Assembly (NCBI GenBank): GCA_018268755.1
Contig: JAFDVW010000017.1
Span: 68,070-132,069, forward strand
Length of the DNA: 64,000 nucleotides
Direction of reading: 5' to 3'
Source: Acidobacteriota bacterium
GTDB taxonomy: Bacteria > Acidobacteriota > Terriglobia > Terriglobales > Acidobacteriaceae
A program made the position numbers and the translations under genes. The notes under the pieces are model-generated. The model saw nothing but the letters and a program-made list of their open reading frames with translations. It was not told the origin of the DNA and did no database searches. This document shows, one piece after another, positions 18,808 through 27,550 of this stretch (its first letter is position 1; each line of letters opens with the position of its first letter).

Positions 18808-20022
18808 ATGTCGACCGCGACGCGCACTAACCCCCTCGCTTTTCTTACCGACCAGCTCAATGACCTGAAAGCCAGAGGCACGCACTTCAAATTGCGTGTA
18901 CTGGAAGACGAGCAGGAGCCGGTCTGCACCTTCGACGGCAAGAAGGTCATCAACCTGGCGTCGAACAATTATCTCGGGCTGACCACGCATCCCTTGCTGC
19001 GTGAGGCCGCGCTGGAGGCCACGCGCAAGTATGGCGTTGGTTCCGGGGCGGTGCGCACCATTGCCGGCACCATGAAGATCCACATGGAGCTGGAAGAGAA
19101 GATCGCCCGCTTCAAGAACGTGGAAGCCTGTGTAGTCTTCCAGTCCGGCTTCACGGCGAACGCCGGAACAGTTTCGGCGTTCCTGGGTAAGGAAGATTTC
19201 ATCATCTCCGACGCGCTGAACCATGCTTCGATCATTGACGGCGCCCGCCTCTCGCGTGCCAAAATTCTCGTCTTCGAGCACAAGAACATCGCGCAGGCCG
19301 AGGAAAAACTGGCCAGCGTGAACAACGAGCCGGGGAAAAAGCTGCTGATCACCGATGGCGTCTTCTCCATGGACGGCGACATCGGACCGCTGCCCGCGCT
19401 GTGCGATCTCGCCGAGAAATACGGCGCCATCATGATGGTCGATGACGCCCACTCCTCCGGCGTGCTGGGCCGCAACGGTCGCGGCACCATCGACCACTTC
19501 AACGTGCACGGTCGTGTGGACATTCAGGTGGGCACGCTCTCGAAGGCCATCGGAGCGCTGGGAGGATACGTCTGCGGCACCCGCGACCTGATTGATTTTC
19601 TCTATCATCGCGCGCGGCCCTTCCTGTTTTCCACTTCGCATCCGCCATCGGTGGCGGCCACCTGCATCGCTGCGTTTGATGTGCTCGAGAACGAACCTGA
19701 GCGCATCGAGAAACTCTGGGAGAATACACGCTACTGGAAAAAGGAGCTGGGACTGCTGGGCTTCGATATCGGTGGCAAAACCACGCCGGCCAGCGAAACC
19801 CCGATCACACCAATCATCCTTGGCGACGGCAAGCTGACCATGGAATTTTCCCGCGAGCTGTTTCAGGAAGGCGTGCTGGGCACCGGCATAGCGTTTCCCA
19901 CCGTGCCCGAGGGCAAAGCCCGCATCCGCACCATCATGACCGCCACGCACACCCACGACCAGTTGCAGCAGGCTTTGGAAAAGCTGAAAAAAGTGGGCAA
20001 GAAAATGGGAGTGCTCGCGTAA
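18808..20022 (+). CDS. kbl: Glycine C-acetyltransferase (2-amino-3-ketobutyrate CoA ligase)
   Basis: A 404-residue PLP enzyme of the alpha-oxoamine synthase family. Motifs are LASNNYLGL, GSGAVRTIAGTM, DALNHASIIDGARLS, DDAHSSGVLG and the PLP-lysine in GTLSKAIGALGGY. The sequence style fits Kbl better than BioF. It cleaves 2-amino-3-ketobutyrate with CoA to glycine and acetyl-CoA. The start at 18808 is supported by GGGAGAG five bases upstream; an ATG at 18796 overlaps that site. The usual partner threonine dehydrogenase is not next to it. It ends 21 bases from the convergent VWA gene. Confidence 0.87.
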   Translation: MSTATRTNPLAFLTDQLNDLKARGTHFKLRVLEDEQEPVCTFDGKKVINLASNNYLGLTTHPLLREAALEATRKYGVGSGAVRTIAGTMKIHMELEEKIARFKNVEACVVFQSGFTANAGTVSAFLGKEDFIISDALNHASIIDGARLSRAKILVFEHKNIAQAEEKLASVNNEPGKKLLITDGVFSMDGDIGPLPALCDLAEKYGAIMMVDDAHSSGVLGRNGRGTIDHFNVHGRVDIQVGTLSKAIGALGGYVCGTRDLIDFLYHRARPFLFSTSHPPSVAATCIAAFDVLENEPERIEKLWENTRYWKKELGLLGFDIGGKTTPASETPITPIILGDGKLTMEFSRELFQEGVLGTGIAFPTVPEGKARIRTIMTATHTHDQLQQALEKLKKVGKKMGVLA

Positions 20023-20038
20023 TTGCTACAGCGAAAGA

Positions 20039-20064
20039 GGATATTACTCTTCCGAGTAATATCC
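20039..20064. terminator. Perfect hairpin between convergent kbl and VWA genes
   Basis: GGATATTACTC and GAGTAATATCC form an 11-bp perfect stem with loop TTCC. It overlaps the stop codon of the VWA gene (TAA at 20046-20044). There is no T-run, so it may act as a two-way transcript end or mRNA 3'-end stabiliser and not as a classical terminator. Confidence 0.5.
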
Positions 20065-21183
20065 CTCCCGCGCCTGTACCGCCAGGTCCCGGTTTTTCGT
20101 GGTGAGTTGGATCTTGTGATACATGCCGGAGTCAGCTCCGGCGCGCTGCGGCGTGTAGCCGAGATTGTACTGGTTGCGTAGTTCCTCTTCGATCTGCGTG
20201 TAAATCTGGTCGACCGTTTCCTTTTTCGAGACTTCAAAGAACCGCCCGCCGGTCGCCTGTGCGATCTTTTGCAGGATTTTCTTGCCGTCGATGTGCGGTT
20301 CCCGCGCAGGCCCTCCGGGGCGGCCACCACCGCGTCGGCCTGGACCTCCCATGCCCGGGCCGCCCATCCCGGGAATGCCAAATCCCACTCGGGAATTTCC
20401 GCCCTCTTCTCCCTTGAAGTAGATGGCATACACCAGCGTGTCCGCCTTCTGAGCGGACTCCACGGCAGAGTCCAGAGACTCCTTGCTGCCGCGGTCCACT
20501 CCGTCGGAAAGCACGATCACGGCCTTGCGGCCCTCCTGCTTCTGCATCAGTTCTTCGGCCGCCAGATAGACGGCGTCATAGAGCGTGGTGCCGCCACCGC
20601 GATGCATGCCACCCTGCCCGCGTCCGGGATATTGTCCGGGGTCCGGCCCGCCGGGACCGGATGGGTCTCCACTGCTGGCAGGCCGATACTGCGGCGTCTC
20701 CAGCTTGCCCAGACCGGTGTGCAAATCGTCCAGTGAAGATGTCAGGTCCTGCAGCAGCTCGACTTCGCGGTCAAAGTGGATGAGGAAGGCCTTGTCGTGC
20801 TGCGGGCGCATGATCTTGTCGAGAAATGCGCTGCTGGCCATGCGCTCCTGGTCCAGCACTTTGCGCTGACTCAGGCTGGTATCGACCAACAGACCCAGAG
20901 TCAGGGGAAGGTCGGATTCTTTGGCGAAGTAACGAATGGTTTGCGGCTGGCCGTCTTCGCTCAGCAGGAAATCATCTTTGGTCAGGTAATTGACGATCTT
21001 GCCGTGTTTGTCCCGCACCGTGGCCAGCACATTCACTACCTTGACCTTGACGGAGAGGGTGGTGACATCGCCTTTTTCAGCAGGAGGGGCGGTATTCGAC
21101 TGGGATTGAGCAGCGCCCGTCAGCGTCAAGGCGCAGAACAAAGCAAAGGAAGCTAAACGGGAGCTGGGGCTGGCATGAGACAT
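20044..21183 (-). CDS. Secreted VWFA-related protein, acidobacterial type
   Basis: A 379-residue protein with a signal peptide ending near LTGAAQSQ. An N-terminal beta region ('VKVVNVLATVRDKHGK' with 'LTKDDFLLSEDGQPQTI') leads into a von Willebrand A domain. Its MIDAS starts with LLVDTSLSQ (D-x-S-x-S pattern modified) and continues with TTLYDAVYLA and VIVLSDGVDRGS. A very Gly/Pro/Arg-rich insert (about 270-300) precedes the C-terminal FFEVSKKETVDQIYTQIEEEL region. This set, with 'YNLGYTP' near the end, is the VWFA-related family expanded in Acidobacteria and is the main taxonomic clue here. Probably a periplasmic or surface binding protein. Confidence 0.9.
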   Translation of the reverse strand: MSHASPSSRLASFALFCALTLTGAAQSQSNTAPPAEKGDVTTLSVKVKVVNVLATVRDKHGKIVNYLTKDDFLLSEDGQPQTIRYFAKESDLPLTLGLLVDTSLSQRKVLDQERMASSAFLDKIMRPQHDKAFLIHFDREVELLQDLTSSLDDLHTGLGKLETPQYRPASSGDPSGPGGPDPGQYPGRGQGGMHRGGGTTLYDAVYLAAEELMQKQEGRKAVIVLSDGVDRGSKESLDSAVESAQKADTLVYAIYFKGEEGGNSRVGFGIPGMGGPGMGGPGRRGGGRPGGPAREPHIDGKKILQKIAQATGGRFFEVSKKETVDQIYTQIEEELRNQYNLGYTPQRAGADSGMYHKIQLTTKNRDLAVQAREGYYSEE

Positions 21184-21256
21184 AGGTTCTCACTGGAATG
21201 AGAACCTGCCGGAGAGCGCGGAGTTGTTACGGAGGTCCGTAAAAATTTGTAAAGGT

Positions 21257-22564
21257 CTAGTCTCCGCGATAAACCACTCTCCCGCCCACGATGGTGGCCA
21301 CCACTTTGCCGGTCATCGCCCAGCCGTCGAAGGGGGAATTGTGCGAGCGGGAGCGCGACTTGGAAGCGTCATACGTCCAGCGTTTTTTAGGATCGAAGAT
21401 GGTGACGTCGGCATGGCTGCCGCGCACCAGGGTCCCTCGGCCCCGCAGGCCGATGACCCGCGCCGGTCCTGCGGTAAAGAGCTCCACAATGCGGGGCAGC
21501 GGAATCTTATGTCCCAGATGGAGCTGGGAGATGGACAACCCAATGGCCGTTTCCAGGCCGGTGATGCCGAAGGCGGCGCGTTCGAATTCGATGATTTTTT
21601 CCTGGGGCGCATGGGGCGCATGGTCGGTGGCGATGGCATCAATCGAGCCGTCGGCCAGTCCCGCCAGCATGGCTTCCCGGTCGGCCTGCGAGCGCAACGG
21701 AGGATTCATCTTGAAATTGGCGTCGTAGTCGCGGATATCGGCGTCGGTCAGGGTGAAGTGGTGCGGGGTGACCTCGCAGGTGATATGGGCTTTGCTGCGC
21801 TTGCCTTTGCGCACGGCCTTCAGCGCATCAGCCGTGGAGAGGTGGGCCACGTGCAGCCGGGCGCCGGCGAATTGCGTGGCCAGTTGCACGTCGCGTTCGA
21901 CCACGGAAGCTTCAGCGATGGTCTTCATGCCATGCAAGCCCAGGCGAAAGGAGGTCGGGCCTTCGTTCATCGAGCAGTGCTCGGTCATGCGGGTATCTTC
22001 CGCATGCTGGATGACCGGAAGATTGATCTCCGAAGCCAGGCGCAAGGCATCGCGCATGATGTCGTCCCCGAGAATGGGCTTGCCGTCGTCGGTGATGGCC
22101 ACGGCTCCGGCGCGCTGCAGCGAGCGGAAATCCGTCAGCGTGCCGCCTTTGCTGGCTTTGGTGGCGGCGGCAATGGGGAACACATTGACCACGGCCCCAC
22201 GTTCGGGCTGCTGCAGCCAGGTGACCCAGTCGGCGGAATCGACCACCGGCTGGGTGTTCGGCATGCAGCACACAGAGGTGAAACCTCCGGCCGCGGCCGC
22301 GGCGGTCCCGCTGGCCACGCTCTCTTTGTAACTTTGGCCCGGCTCGCGCAGGTGGACGTGAATATCAAGAAAGCCGGGCGCAACCACTAAGCCGCGCGCC
22401 TCGATCTTTTCATGGGCCGTGCCCCGCGTCTTGCCGGGAGGCGCCACTTCGGCCACCTGGCCGTCGCGCAGCAACACGTCGAGCAGCGCGTCGATCTTCG
22501 CCGCGGGATCAATCACGCGGCCATTCTTGATCAGCAGGCTATGATTTTCTTTTCGGTCCTTCAC
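21257..22564 (-). CDS. pyrC: Dihydroorotase
   Basis: A 435-residue amidohydrolase. The metal site DIHVHLREPG, then SGTAAAAAGGFTSVCCMPNT, HAED, THITCEVTPHH-like HITCEVTPHHF and DAIATDHAPH identify a class I dihydroorotase, which closes carbamoyl-aspartate to dihydroorotate. It lies downstream of pyrB on the same strand, with a repeat element between them. The spacing of about 150 bases suggests the operon has been invaded by the repeat without losing order. Confidence 0.94.
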   Translation of the reverse strand: MKDRKENHSLLIKNGRVIDPAAKIDALLDVLLRDGQVAEVAPPGKTRGTAHEKIEARGLVVAPGFLDIHVHLREPGQSYKESVASGTAAAAAGGFTSVCCMPNTQPVVDSADWVTWLQQPERGAVVNVFPIAAATKASKGGTLTDFRSLQRAGAVAITDDGKPILGDDIMRDALRLASEINLPVIQHAEDTRMTEHCSMNEGPTSFRLGLHGMKTIAEASVVERDVQLATQFAGARLHVAHLSTADALKAVRKGKRSKAHITCEVTPHHFTLTDADIRDYDANFKMNPPLRSQADREAMLAGLADGSIDAIATDHAPHAPQEKIIEFERAAFGITGLETAIGLSISQLHLGHKIPLPRIVELFTAGPARVIGLRGRGTLVRGSHADVTIFDPKKRWTYDASKSRSRSHNSPFDGWAMTGKVVATIVGGRVVYRGD

Positions 22565-22590
22565 ACATATCTCCGGGGGCTAGAACATCC

Positions 22591-22700
22591 AACCACTGAG
22601 GCGCTGAGGCACGGAGAAAAGCAAATATATCCGAAGGTCCCTTCATTGTTCTGAGCAAAGATCATGCAAAGCCTCAGTGCTTCCGTGTCTCCGTGGTGAG
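22591..22700. repeat. CAGAG-family inverted repeat element A
   Basis: The left arm CCACTGAGGCGCTGAGG and the right arm CCTCAGTGCTTCCGTG followed by TCTCCGTGGTGAG are imperfect inverted copies around a short AT-rich middle. It sits in the pyrB-pyrC intergenic space. The arms match the dispersed family seen again at 33166, 36567, 39828, 39990 and around the GxxExxY gene. Confidence 0.75.
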
Positions 22701-22713
22701 TTTGAATGCTTTG

Positions 22714-23628
22714 TTATTTGGCCTTGCCCAACGCTCGGGCCAGAATGGCCATGCGCACAATCACTCCATTGCGCACTTCTTCCACGATCATCGATTGCGG
22801 GCAGTCGGCCACTTCCCAGGTCAGCTCCAGCCCGCGAATGATCGGCCCGGGATGCATCAAGAGCGCGTCTTTCTTGGCCAATTTTAGACGTTGCAGGGTG
22901 ATCTGGTAGCGCGCAATGTAATCCTGCAGGCTGATCTTCATGCCGGCCAGCCGTTCCTTTTGCACGCGCAACACCATCACGACGTCGGCGCCCCGCACCG
23001 CTTCCTCCGCGGTGCGGACGATGTGCAGCCCGGGGGCCAGCGTGGCCGCGGTTTCGGGCAGCAACTCGGGCGGGCCCGCCAAGGTGATCTTCGCGCCAAA
23101 TTTACTGAGCAAATGGATATTCGAGCGCGCCACCCGGCTGTGGTAAATGTCGCCCACAATGGCGATCTGCAGTCCCTTGAAGGTCTTCTTACGGCGCAGG
23201 ATGGTGTAGGCGTCGAGCAGCGCTTGGGAAGGGTGCTCGTGCATGCCGTCGCCGGCATTGATCACTGGAATATCCAGATGCTGCGCCATCAGGTGGGGGG
23301 CCCCAGCGTGGGGATGGCGCATCACAATCACGTCCGCCCCCACCCCCCGCAGGGTGTAGCCGGTATCGAGCAGCGATTCGCCCTTCTCAATGCTGGAACC
23401 GCTGGATAAGACCAGCGTGGTCATCGCCCCCAGCGACTTAGCGGCGATTTCAAACGAGCTGCGCGTGCGCGTAGAGGCCTCATAGAACAGCAACAGCACT
23501 TTCTTGCCGCGCAAGAGGGTCTGCGGCTTTTGCGGATTCATCCGCCGGGCCAGGGTCAGGATTTTAAGGATCTCGCCTGCTTCCAGATGTTCGATCCCGA
23601 GCAGGGAACCACGCGTTGCCTTCATCAT
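22714..23628 (-). CDS. pyrB: Aspartate carbamoyltransferase, catalytic chain
   Basis: 304 residues, normal length for the catalytic subunit. The carbamoyl-phosphate loop YEASTRTRSSFE, the 80s-type SSGSSIEKGESLLDT, MRHPHAGAPH, GDGMHEHPSQALLDAYT, GDIYHSRVARSN and MHPGPIIRGLE are all present. It forms carbamoyl-aspartate from carbamoyl phosphate and aspartate. No regulatory pyrI is adjacent. It starts 35 bases after pyrR, so control by PyrR is likely. Confidence 0.95.
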   Translation of the reverse strand: MMKATRGSLLGIEHLEAGEILKILTLARRMNPQKPQTLLRGKKVLLLFYEASTRTRSSFEIAAKSLGAMTTLVLSSGSSIEKGESLLDTGYTLRGVGADVIVMRHPHAGAPHLMAQHLDIPVINAGDGMHEHPSQALLDAYTILRRKKTFKGLQIAIVGDIYHSRVARSNIHLLSKFGAKITLAGPPELLPETAATLAPGLHIVRTAEEAVRGADVVMVLRVQKERLAGMKISLQDYIARYQITLQRLKLAKKDALLMHPGPIIRGLELTWEVADCPQSMIVEEVRNGVIVRMAILARALGKAK

Positions 23629-23663
23629 CGCTTGTCCTGAAACTTAGAACTTCTTGGGGCCGA

Positions 23664-24239
23664 TTAAGCCAGTTTTTCCACCAGCATCACGCGTTCGGAT
23701 TCGTCCACCTCGTGGAGGTTGACTTCAATGATCTCGTGGGCGGTGGTCTGTACTTTGCGGCCGACAAACGTCGCCTCGATGGGCAGCTCGCGGTGGCCGC
23801 GGTCGATCAGCACCAGCAATTGCACCCGTTTGGGACGGCCTTGCCGGATGAGTGCTTCCATTGCCGCCCGCGTGGTACGGCCGGTATAGAGGACATCATC
23901 CACCAGAATGATATTTTTTCCCGCCACGTCGAAGCCAATCTCCGTCTTCTGCACCACCGGCTTGGATCCCAGAGTAGAAAGATCATCGCGGTAAAGGGTG
24001 ATGTCTAATGTGCCAACTGGCACCGGGGTCTTCTCAATGCGCTGGATGATGCCGGCCAGCCGTTGCGCCAGGGGCACCCCACGCCGGCGCACCCCTACCA
24101 GACCTAAATCGGCCGCGCCATTATTTTTCTCGATGATTTCGTGGGCCAGGCGGACCAGGGTCCGCTCAATCTCAGTGGCAGACATTAGCTGGGCCCGTTC
24201 GTGCAAGTTCGGTTTTCGGGTAGAAGCTTTGGAAGTCAT
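23664..24239 (-). CDS. pyrR: PyrR: pyrimidine operon regulator / uracil phosphoribosyltransferase
   Basis: 191 residues from ATG 24239. The PRPP loop IILVDDVLYTGRTTRAAME, GVRRRGVPLAQRL and LVLIDRGHRELPIEATFVG are typical of PyrR. It binds pyr mRNA when UMP is high and can also make UMP from uracil and PRPP. It is the first pyr gene here (pyrR-pyrB-pyrC). A longer upstream frame exists but begins inside non-coding DNA. A TTGCCC / TATGAT pair upstream would place the transcript start almost on the ATG. Confidence 0.92.
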   Translation of the reverse strand: MTSKASTRKPNLHERAQLMSATEIERTLVRLAHEIIEKNNGAADLGLVGVRRRGVPLAQRLAGIIQRIEKTPVPVGTLDITLYRDDLSTLGSKPVVQKTEIGFDVAGKNIILVDDVLYTGRTTRAAMEALIRQGRPKRVQLLVLIDRGHRELPIEATFVGRKVQTTAHEIIEVNLHEVDESERVMLVEKLA

Positions 24240-24248
24240 GAACGCTGC

Positions 24249-24278
24249 ATCATACGCGGGCCGGGGACTGTGGGGCAA
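24249..24278 (-). promoter_or_regulatory. Possible pyrR promoter
   Basis: On the minus strand, TTGCCC (24278-24273) and TATGAT (24254-24249) are 18 bases apart, with pyrR ATG nine bases beyond the -10 box. This predicts a nearly leaderless pyrR transcript. It is only one of several reasonable readings, because the upstream gene run could read through. Confidence 0.35.
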
Positions 24279-24354
24279 GATGTTCGATCTAAAACCTTTG
24301 GAGGCAAAGGAAATACAGGAAAAAACTCTGGATTGGGGGAAAGCGCCCGGCCGT

Positions 24355-25047
24355 TCAGAGCTTACCTCGCTCCCGTCGCCGGAGCACAACCGCCCCCAGC
24401 ATACCTCCCAGGCTGGACATGGCCAGAAAGATCATCAGCATGACGCCTACTCCGAGGGCGATCACCAGGGCCATGCCTTCCGGAGTCTTGAAGTAGGCCA
24501 GGGCCTGCTGGGCCTGGGGATCGGAACTGCGGGCCGCCGCCTGCTCCAGGGCCGCCTCCATGGTCTGACGGAGTTGGGAGCGGTTGGGGAAAAGCAAGGT
24601 GCCAATACCGGTCAGCAGCAGCAGGAGGCCGAACCCAAAGAGACCGCTGGCCGCACCAATCCGGGCTCCCATACCCGGGGTAAGTTCGCCCAGCGGGGTG
24701 CGCCGGCGGTAAAAAAGCACGGCCAGGGCCCCCGCGGCCACCATTTCCAGGCCAAAAAGCCCCAAGGGCAAAAGCATGGCGACGGCGGTAATTGCTCCCG
24801 CCAGGGCGGCAGCCGGCACGGCATGGGACCACTGCACCCGGCCGGGGGACACGAGCGCGCGGACCGACTCCGGCGCCAGTGCATGTTCCCCGGACGAATA
24901 GGCGGCCGGCGGCTCATAGGTAAGAACGCGGATCTGGGGGGCCTTGCACTGAGAACAAAAAGCGACGCCATCGGCCACGATAGCGCCGCACTGCTGACAG
25001 GGATGTTCCACTCTTTCAAGGTACCGCAGGGCAAAGCATGGGGGCAA
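24355..25047 (-). CDS. Zinc-ribbon membrane protein of unknown function
   Basis: 230 residues. The N-terminal CQQCGAIVADGVAFCSQC is a zinc ribbon (two CxxC pairs), followed by a low-complexity linker and four hydrophobic segments (about 75-95, 98-115, 130-152, 195-220). Such zinc-ribbon plus membrane proteins are frequent in Acidobacteria without known role. It ends with a basic RRRERGKL tail facing the cytoplasm. It starts seven bases after the lipoprotein gene, so the two are co-transcribed. A GTG a few codons downstream, nearer the zinc ribbon, could be the true start. Confidence 0.7.
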   Translation of the reverse strand: MPPCFALRYLERVEHPCQQCGAIVADGVAFCSQCKAPQIRVLTYEPPAAYSSGEHALAPESVRALVSPGRVQWSHAVPAAALAGAITAVAMLLPLGLFGLEMVAAGALAVLFYRRRTPLGELTPGMGARIGAASGLFGFGLLLLLTGIGTLLFPNRSQLRQTMEAALEQAAARSSDPQAQQALAYFKTPEGMALVIALGVGVMLMIFLAMSSLGGMLGAVVLRRRERGKL

Positions 25048-25053
25048 GGAAGG

Positions 25054-25641
25054 CTAAATGGTCTCCTGGCCGCGGGTCTGCACGAAGACGAGGGCGAACT
25101 TGGAGCCTTTGCCGTCCGGCTCAATCGAGACGACATGCTGTTTGTCGCGGGTCCCCACTTTCAGTTCAATATTTTTGCCCCCATCGCCCTCGCACTTCAG
25201 CTCCTTCGAGTTGTCCTGAGAGTCGTCTTTGGAGAGCTCCACGGAAGCGTTTCCGTGCTTCGAGGTATGGCATTCCAGAACATCGCCGTACCGTTTCAAT
25301 TCCTTCTTGTAGAAGGCAAGGACCTTTTCCGGTGCGTCCTCGGAGTGGTATTCGAGGGCCACTACCTTCAGACGGAAGTACCCGCTGGAAATATTAACGT
25401 TGGCGCTTTTATTGTCATCCCCGTCGTTCTTTTGCACCGGCGTGGCGCCGGGGTAGACGGCGATGCCCACATCGCGGGCGTCGGCATCGTTGCTGACGTG
25501 GATGCCGCCCAGCGGCGTGTCGATATCAACCTTTTTGTCTTCCCCCGACTTGTCTTTGTGCACATTGACGCTGCAAGCGGCCAGCAGGGCCATCAGCAGG
25601 AGCGGGAAAATATACCGGACGGAATATTGCAGGCTACGCAT
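25054..25641 (-). CDS. Small lipoprotein of unknown function
   Basis: 195 residues from ATG 25641, chosen because GGAGG stands eight bases upstream. The lipobox is LLAACS with Cys near residue 23. A charged linker rich in Lys and Asp follows (about 28-45), then a predicted alpha/beta domain with YPGATPV and VVALEYHSEDAPEKVLAFYKKEL. This resembles hypothetical acidobacterial envelope proteins that place a 'YPGA' motif before a helix. Its start codon is one base past the stop of the GH3 gene, so translation is probably coupled. Confidence 0.75.
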   Translation of the reverse strand: MRSLQYSVRYIFPLLLMALLAACSVNVHKDKSGEDKKVDIDTPLGGIHVSNDADARDVGIAVYPGATPVQKNDGDDNKSANVNISSGYFRLKVVALEYHSEDAPEKVLAFYKKELKRYGDVLECHTSKHGNASVELSKDDSQDNSKELKCEGDGGKNIELKVGTRDKQHVVSIEPDGKGSKFALVFVQTRGQETI

Positions 25642-25642
25642 A

Positions 25643-27529
25643 TTAACGGCCTCCACGGGCGCTCGATTGCGGACGTTCCAGGCCGGCGCCGCGCTCGGCG
25701 ATGCCTGGGATGTTCACGGGCAAGTGCCCGCGGATCGGGATCTCTCCAAAGATGGCCTTCACGGCGCTGATCTCGGAAACGCTCGCATTGGAGAACGCAC
25801 AAATGTAGTTCTCAATCATCGGGAAATCCTCGGCCAGATAGGGGTTCCCCATGGCCAGCACCACCGTCTTCTCTTTGGCGCGGGCCAGAATCTCCTCCAG
25901 CAGCGCGCCGCTGGCGTCCGGTAACGAAACGGAGTTCTTCAGCCCGCCGTCCGATTTCGCAATCTTCCCCGCCGTGGGGATAACGTAAATCGCCGCCACC
26001 ACTGCCTGGGCTTTCGCTACTGCCTGCAACACGGGCTCGGTCATCGCTCCGGCCACGCGTGGGTCAATGTAGATCACGTCGGCGTCCGGCACGCGGGAGC
26101 GGATTTTCTTCCCCAGCAGGCGTCCGGCATCGCTGCGCAGGTCGTCGGTGAAGATCACCGTCACCACGCGGTCGCGCACTTCCTCTGCTTTCTGATACGG
26201 AAGTCCGGGGTCTGCGGTTCCCGATGCTTTCAGGGGGAGCACTTTGCCGTTGTCGCGCACCAGGGTGATGGCATCATCGGCCACCTCCTGGCCCATGGCC
26301 AGGTTTGCCGGTTTGCCGACCGTTTTGGGAAGGTTCTCCAGGTCGACCAGCCGGGCTTTGTCGAGCCCAAACGAAGCCTTTGCTTTCAATATCTTAAGAA
26401 TAGATGCATCGAGCCGAGCCGAAGGGATTTCCCCACTTTTGGCAGCCTGCAGCACGGCGGTGTAGGCGGCCTCGAGATTGGGCGGAATGATCAGCACGTC
26501 GTTGCCCGCCTTAAAGGCGTCGACCGCTGCCCGGCCAATATTGTCTGCATAGAGCCGGGTCAGGCCGGACATATCCAGGGCATCGGTGACCACGATGCCC
26601 TTAAATCCCAGTTGTTCTTTCAGCAAGCCGGTGACGATGGCCGGCGACGTCGTGGCTACGCGGTTAGGATCGGGCTCCAGCGCGGGCACGGTCACATGCG
26701 CCACCATGACCGAATCCACCCCGGCGGCGATGCCTTTCTTGAAGGGCGGCAACTCCACCGCCTGCAGGCGGGCCAAGTCTCCGGTAACTTGGGCCACGCT
26801 CAGGTGGGAGTCGGTTGCTGTGTCGCCGTGGCCGGGAAAATGTTTCACCGTGGTCATCATGCCCACCGAGTGCGCGCCCTTGATATAAGCCGCCACCAGA
26901 TCGCCGACCTGCTCCGGATCGCTGCCAAAGGAACGGGTGTTGATGATGGGGTTGGCGGGATTGGAATTGACGTCGGCGACGGGAAAGAAGTTCCAATGCA
27001 CCCCAATGGCACGCGATTCCTCGGCAGTGATGCGGCCGAAGGCCTCGGCATACTCCGTTTTGCCGGCTGCGCCGAAAGCCATGGCGTGAGGGAAGACCGT
27101 TGTGCCCATCAGCCGCATGGAAACTCCTCGCTCAAAGTCAGCGGCGATCAGCAGCGGCACTTTGGAATCTTTCTGCAGGCGGTTGAGCAATTCCGCCGCT
27201 TCAAACGGTTCACTCAGGATGAGCCGCGGCCCATCTACGGGGACCGTCATGGCGAAGGCCCCGACGTGGTATTTCGCGATGTCAGCGCGCAGGGCGAGGA
27301 AATCCGGGTTCTCTTCGTTCAGAAATCCGGCGCGCACCCAGATCATGAATAGCTGGCCGACCTTCTCTTCCAGGGACAGCTTCTTCAGGGTTCTTTCCGC
27401 CCAGCGTTCTCCTTCATGGTCGAGGTGCATGGGCGCGGTTTTCTGGAATTTCTCTTTGGCAAAAGAAGCGGTGGATACCAGCATGAGAAGAAGAAAAATT
27501 CCTGCCTGTCGCAGCATGGGGGCCAACAT
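25643..27529 (-). CDS. Glycoside hydrolase family 3, beta-N-acetylhexosaminidase (NagZ-like), secreted
   Basis: A 628-residue protein with a signal peptide ending near STASFA. The GH3 barrel has KHFPGHGDTATDSHLS, the NagZ-type loop with the acid/base His-Asp, and GIVVTDALDMSGL with the nucleophile Asp. A C-terminal GH3_C-like sandwich (about 400-625) makes it longer than cytoplasmic NagZ (about 340). It probably releases GlcNAc from muropeptides or other glycans in the periplasm. It follows miaA by 21 bases and is coupled to the lipoprotein gene. Confidence 0.88.
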   Translation of the reverse strand: MLAPMLRQAGIFLLLMLVSTASFAKEKFQKTAPMHLDHEGERWAERTLKKLSLEEKVGQLFMIWVRAGFLNEENPDFLALRADIAKYHVGAFAMTVPVDGPRLILSEPFEAAELLNRLQKDSKVPLLIAADFERGVSMRLMGTTVFPHAMAFGAAGKTEYAEAFGRITAEESRAIGVHWNFFPVADVNSNPANPIINTRSFGSDPEQVGDLVAAYIKGAHSVGMMTTVKHFPGHGDTATDSHLSVAQVTGDLARLQAVELPPFKKGIAAGVDSVMVAHVTVPALEPDPNRVATTSPAIVTGLLKEQLGFKGIVVTDALDMSGLTRLYADNIGRAAVDAFKAGNDVLIIPPNLEAAYTAVLQAAKSGEIPSARLDASILKILKAKASFGLDKARLVDLENLPKTVGKPANLAMGQEVADDAITLVRDNGKVLPLKASGTADPGLPYQKAEEVRDRVVTVIFTDDLRSDAGRLLGKKIRSRVPDADVIYIDPRVAGAMTEPVLQAVAKAQAVVAAIYVIPTAGKIAKSDGGLKNSVSLPDASGALLEEILARAKEKTVVLAMGNPYLAEDFPMIENYICAFSNASVSEISAVKAIFGEIPIRGHLPVNIPGIAERGAGLERPQSSARGGR

Positions 27530-27550
27530 GGGGCGAAGATATCACGACTG

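Noticed and set aside
22591-22700. A CRISPR array, suggested by repeated CAGAG/CTCTG words here and at 39828-40076
   Set aside because: The copies are imperfect, inverted within each unit and not regularly spaced, and there are no cas genes.
23998-25770. A 590-codon open frame on the plus strand
   Set aside because: It lies antisense to pyrR, the zinc-ribbon gene, the lipoprotein and the end of GH3, which all have clear domains or good start sites. The translation is His/Gln/Gly-rich and without motifs, as expected of a high-GC shadow.
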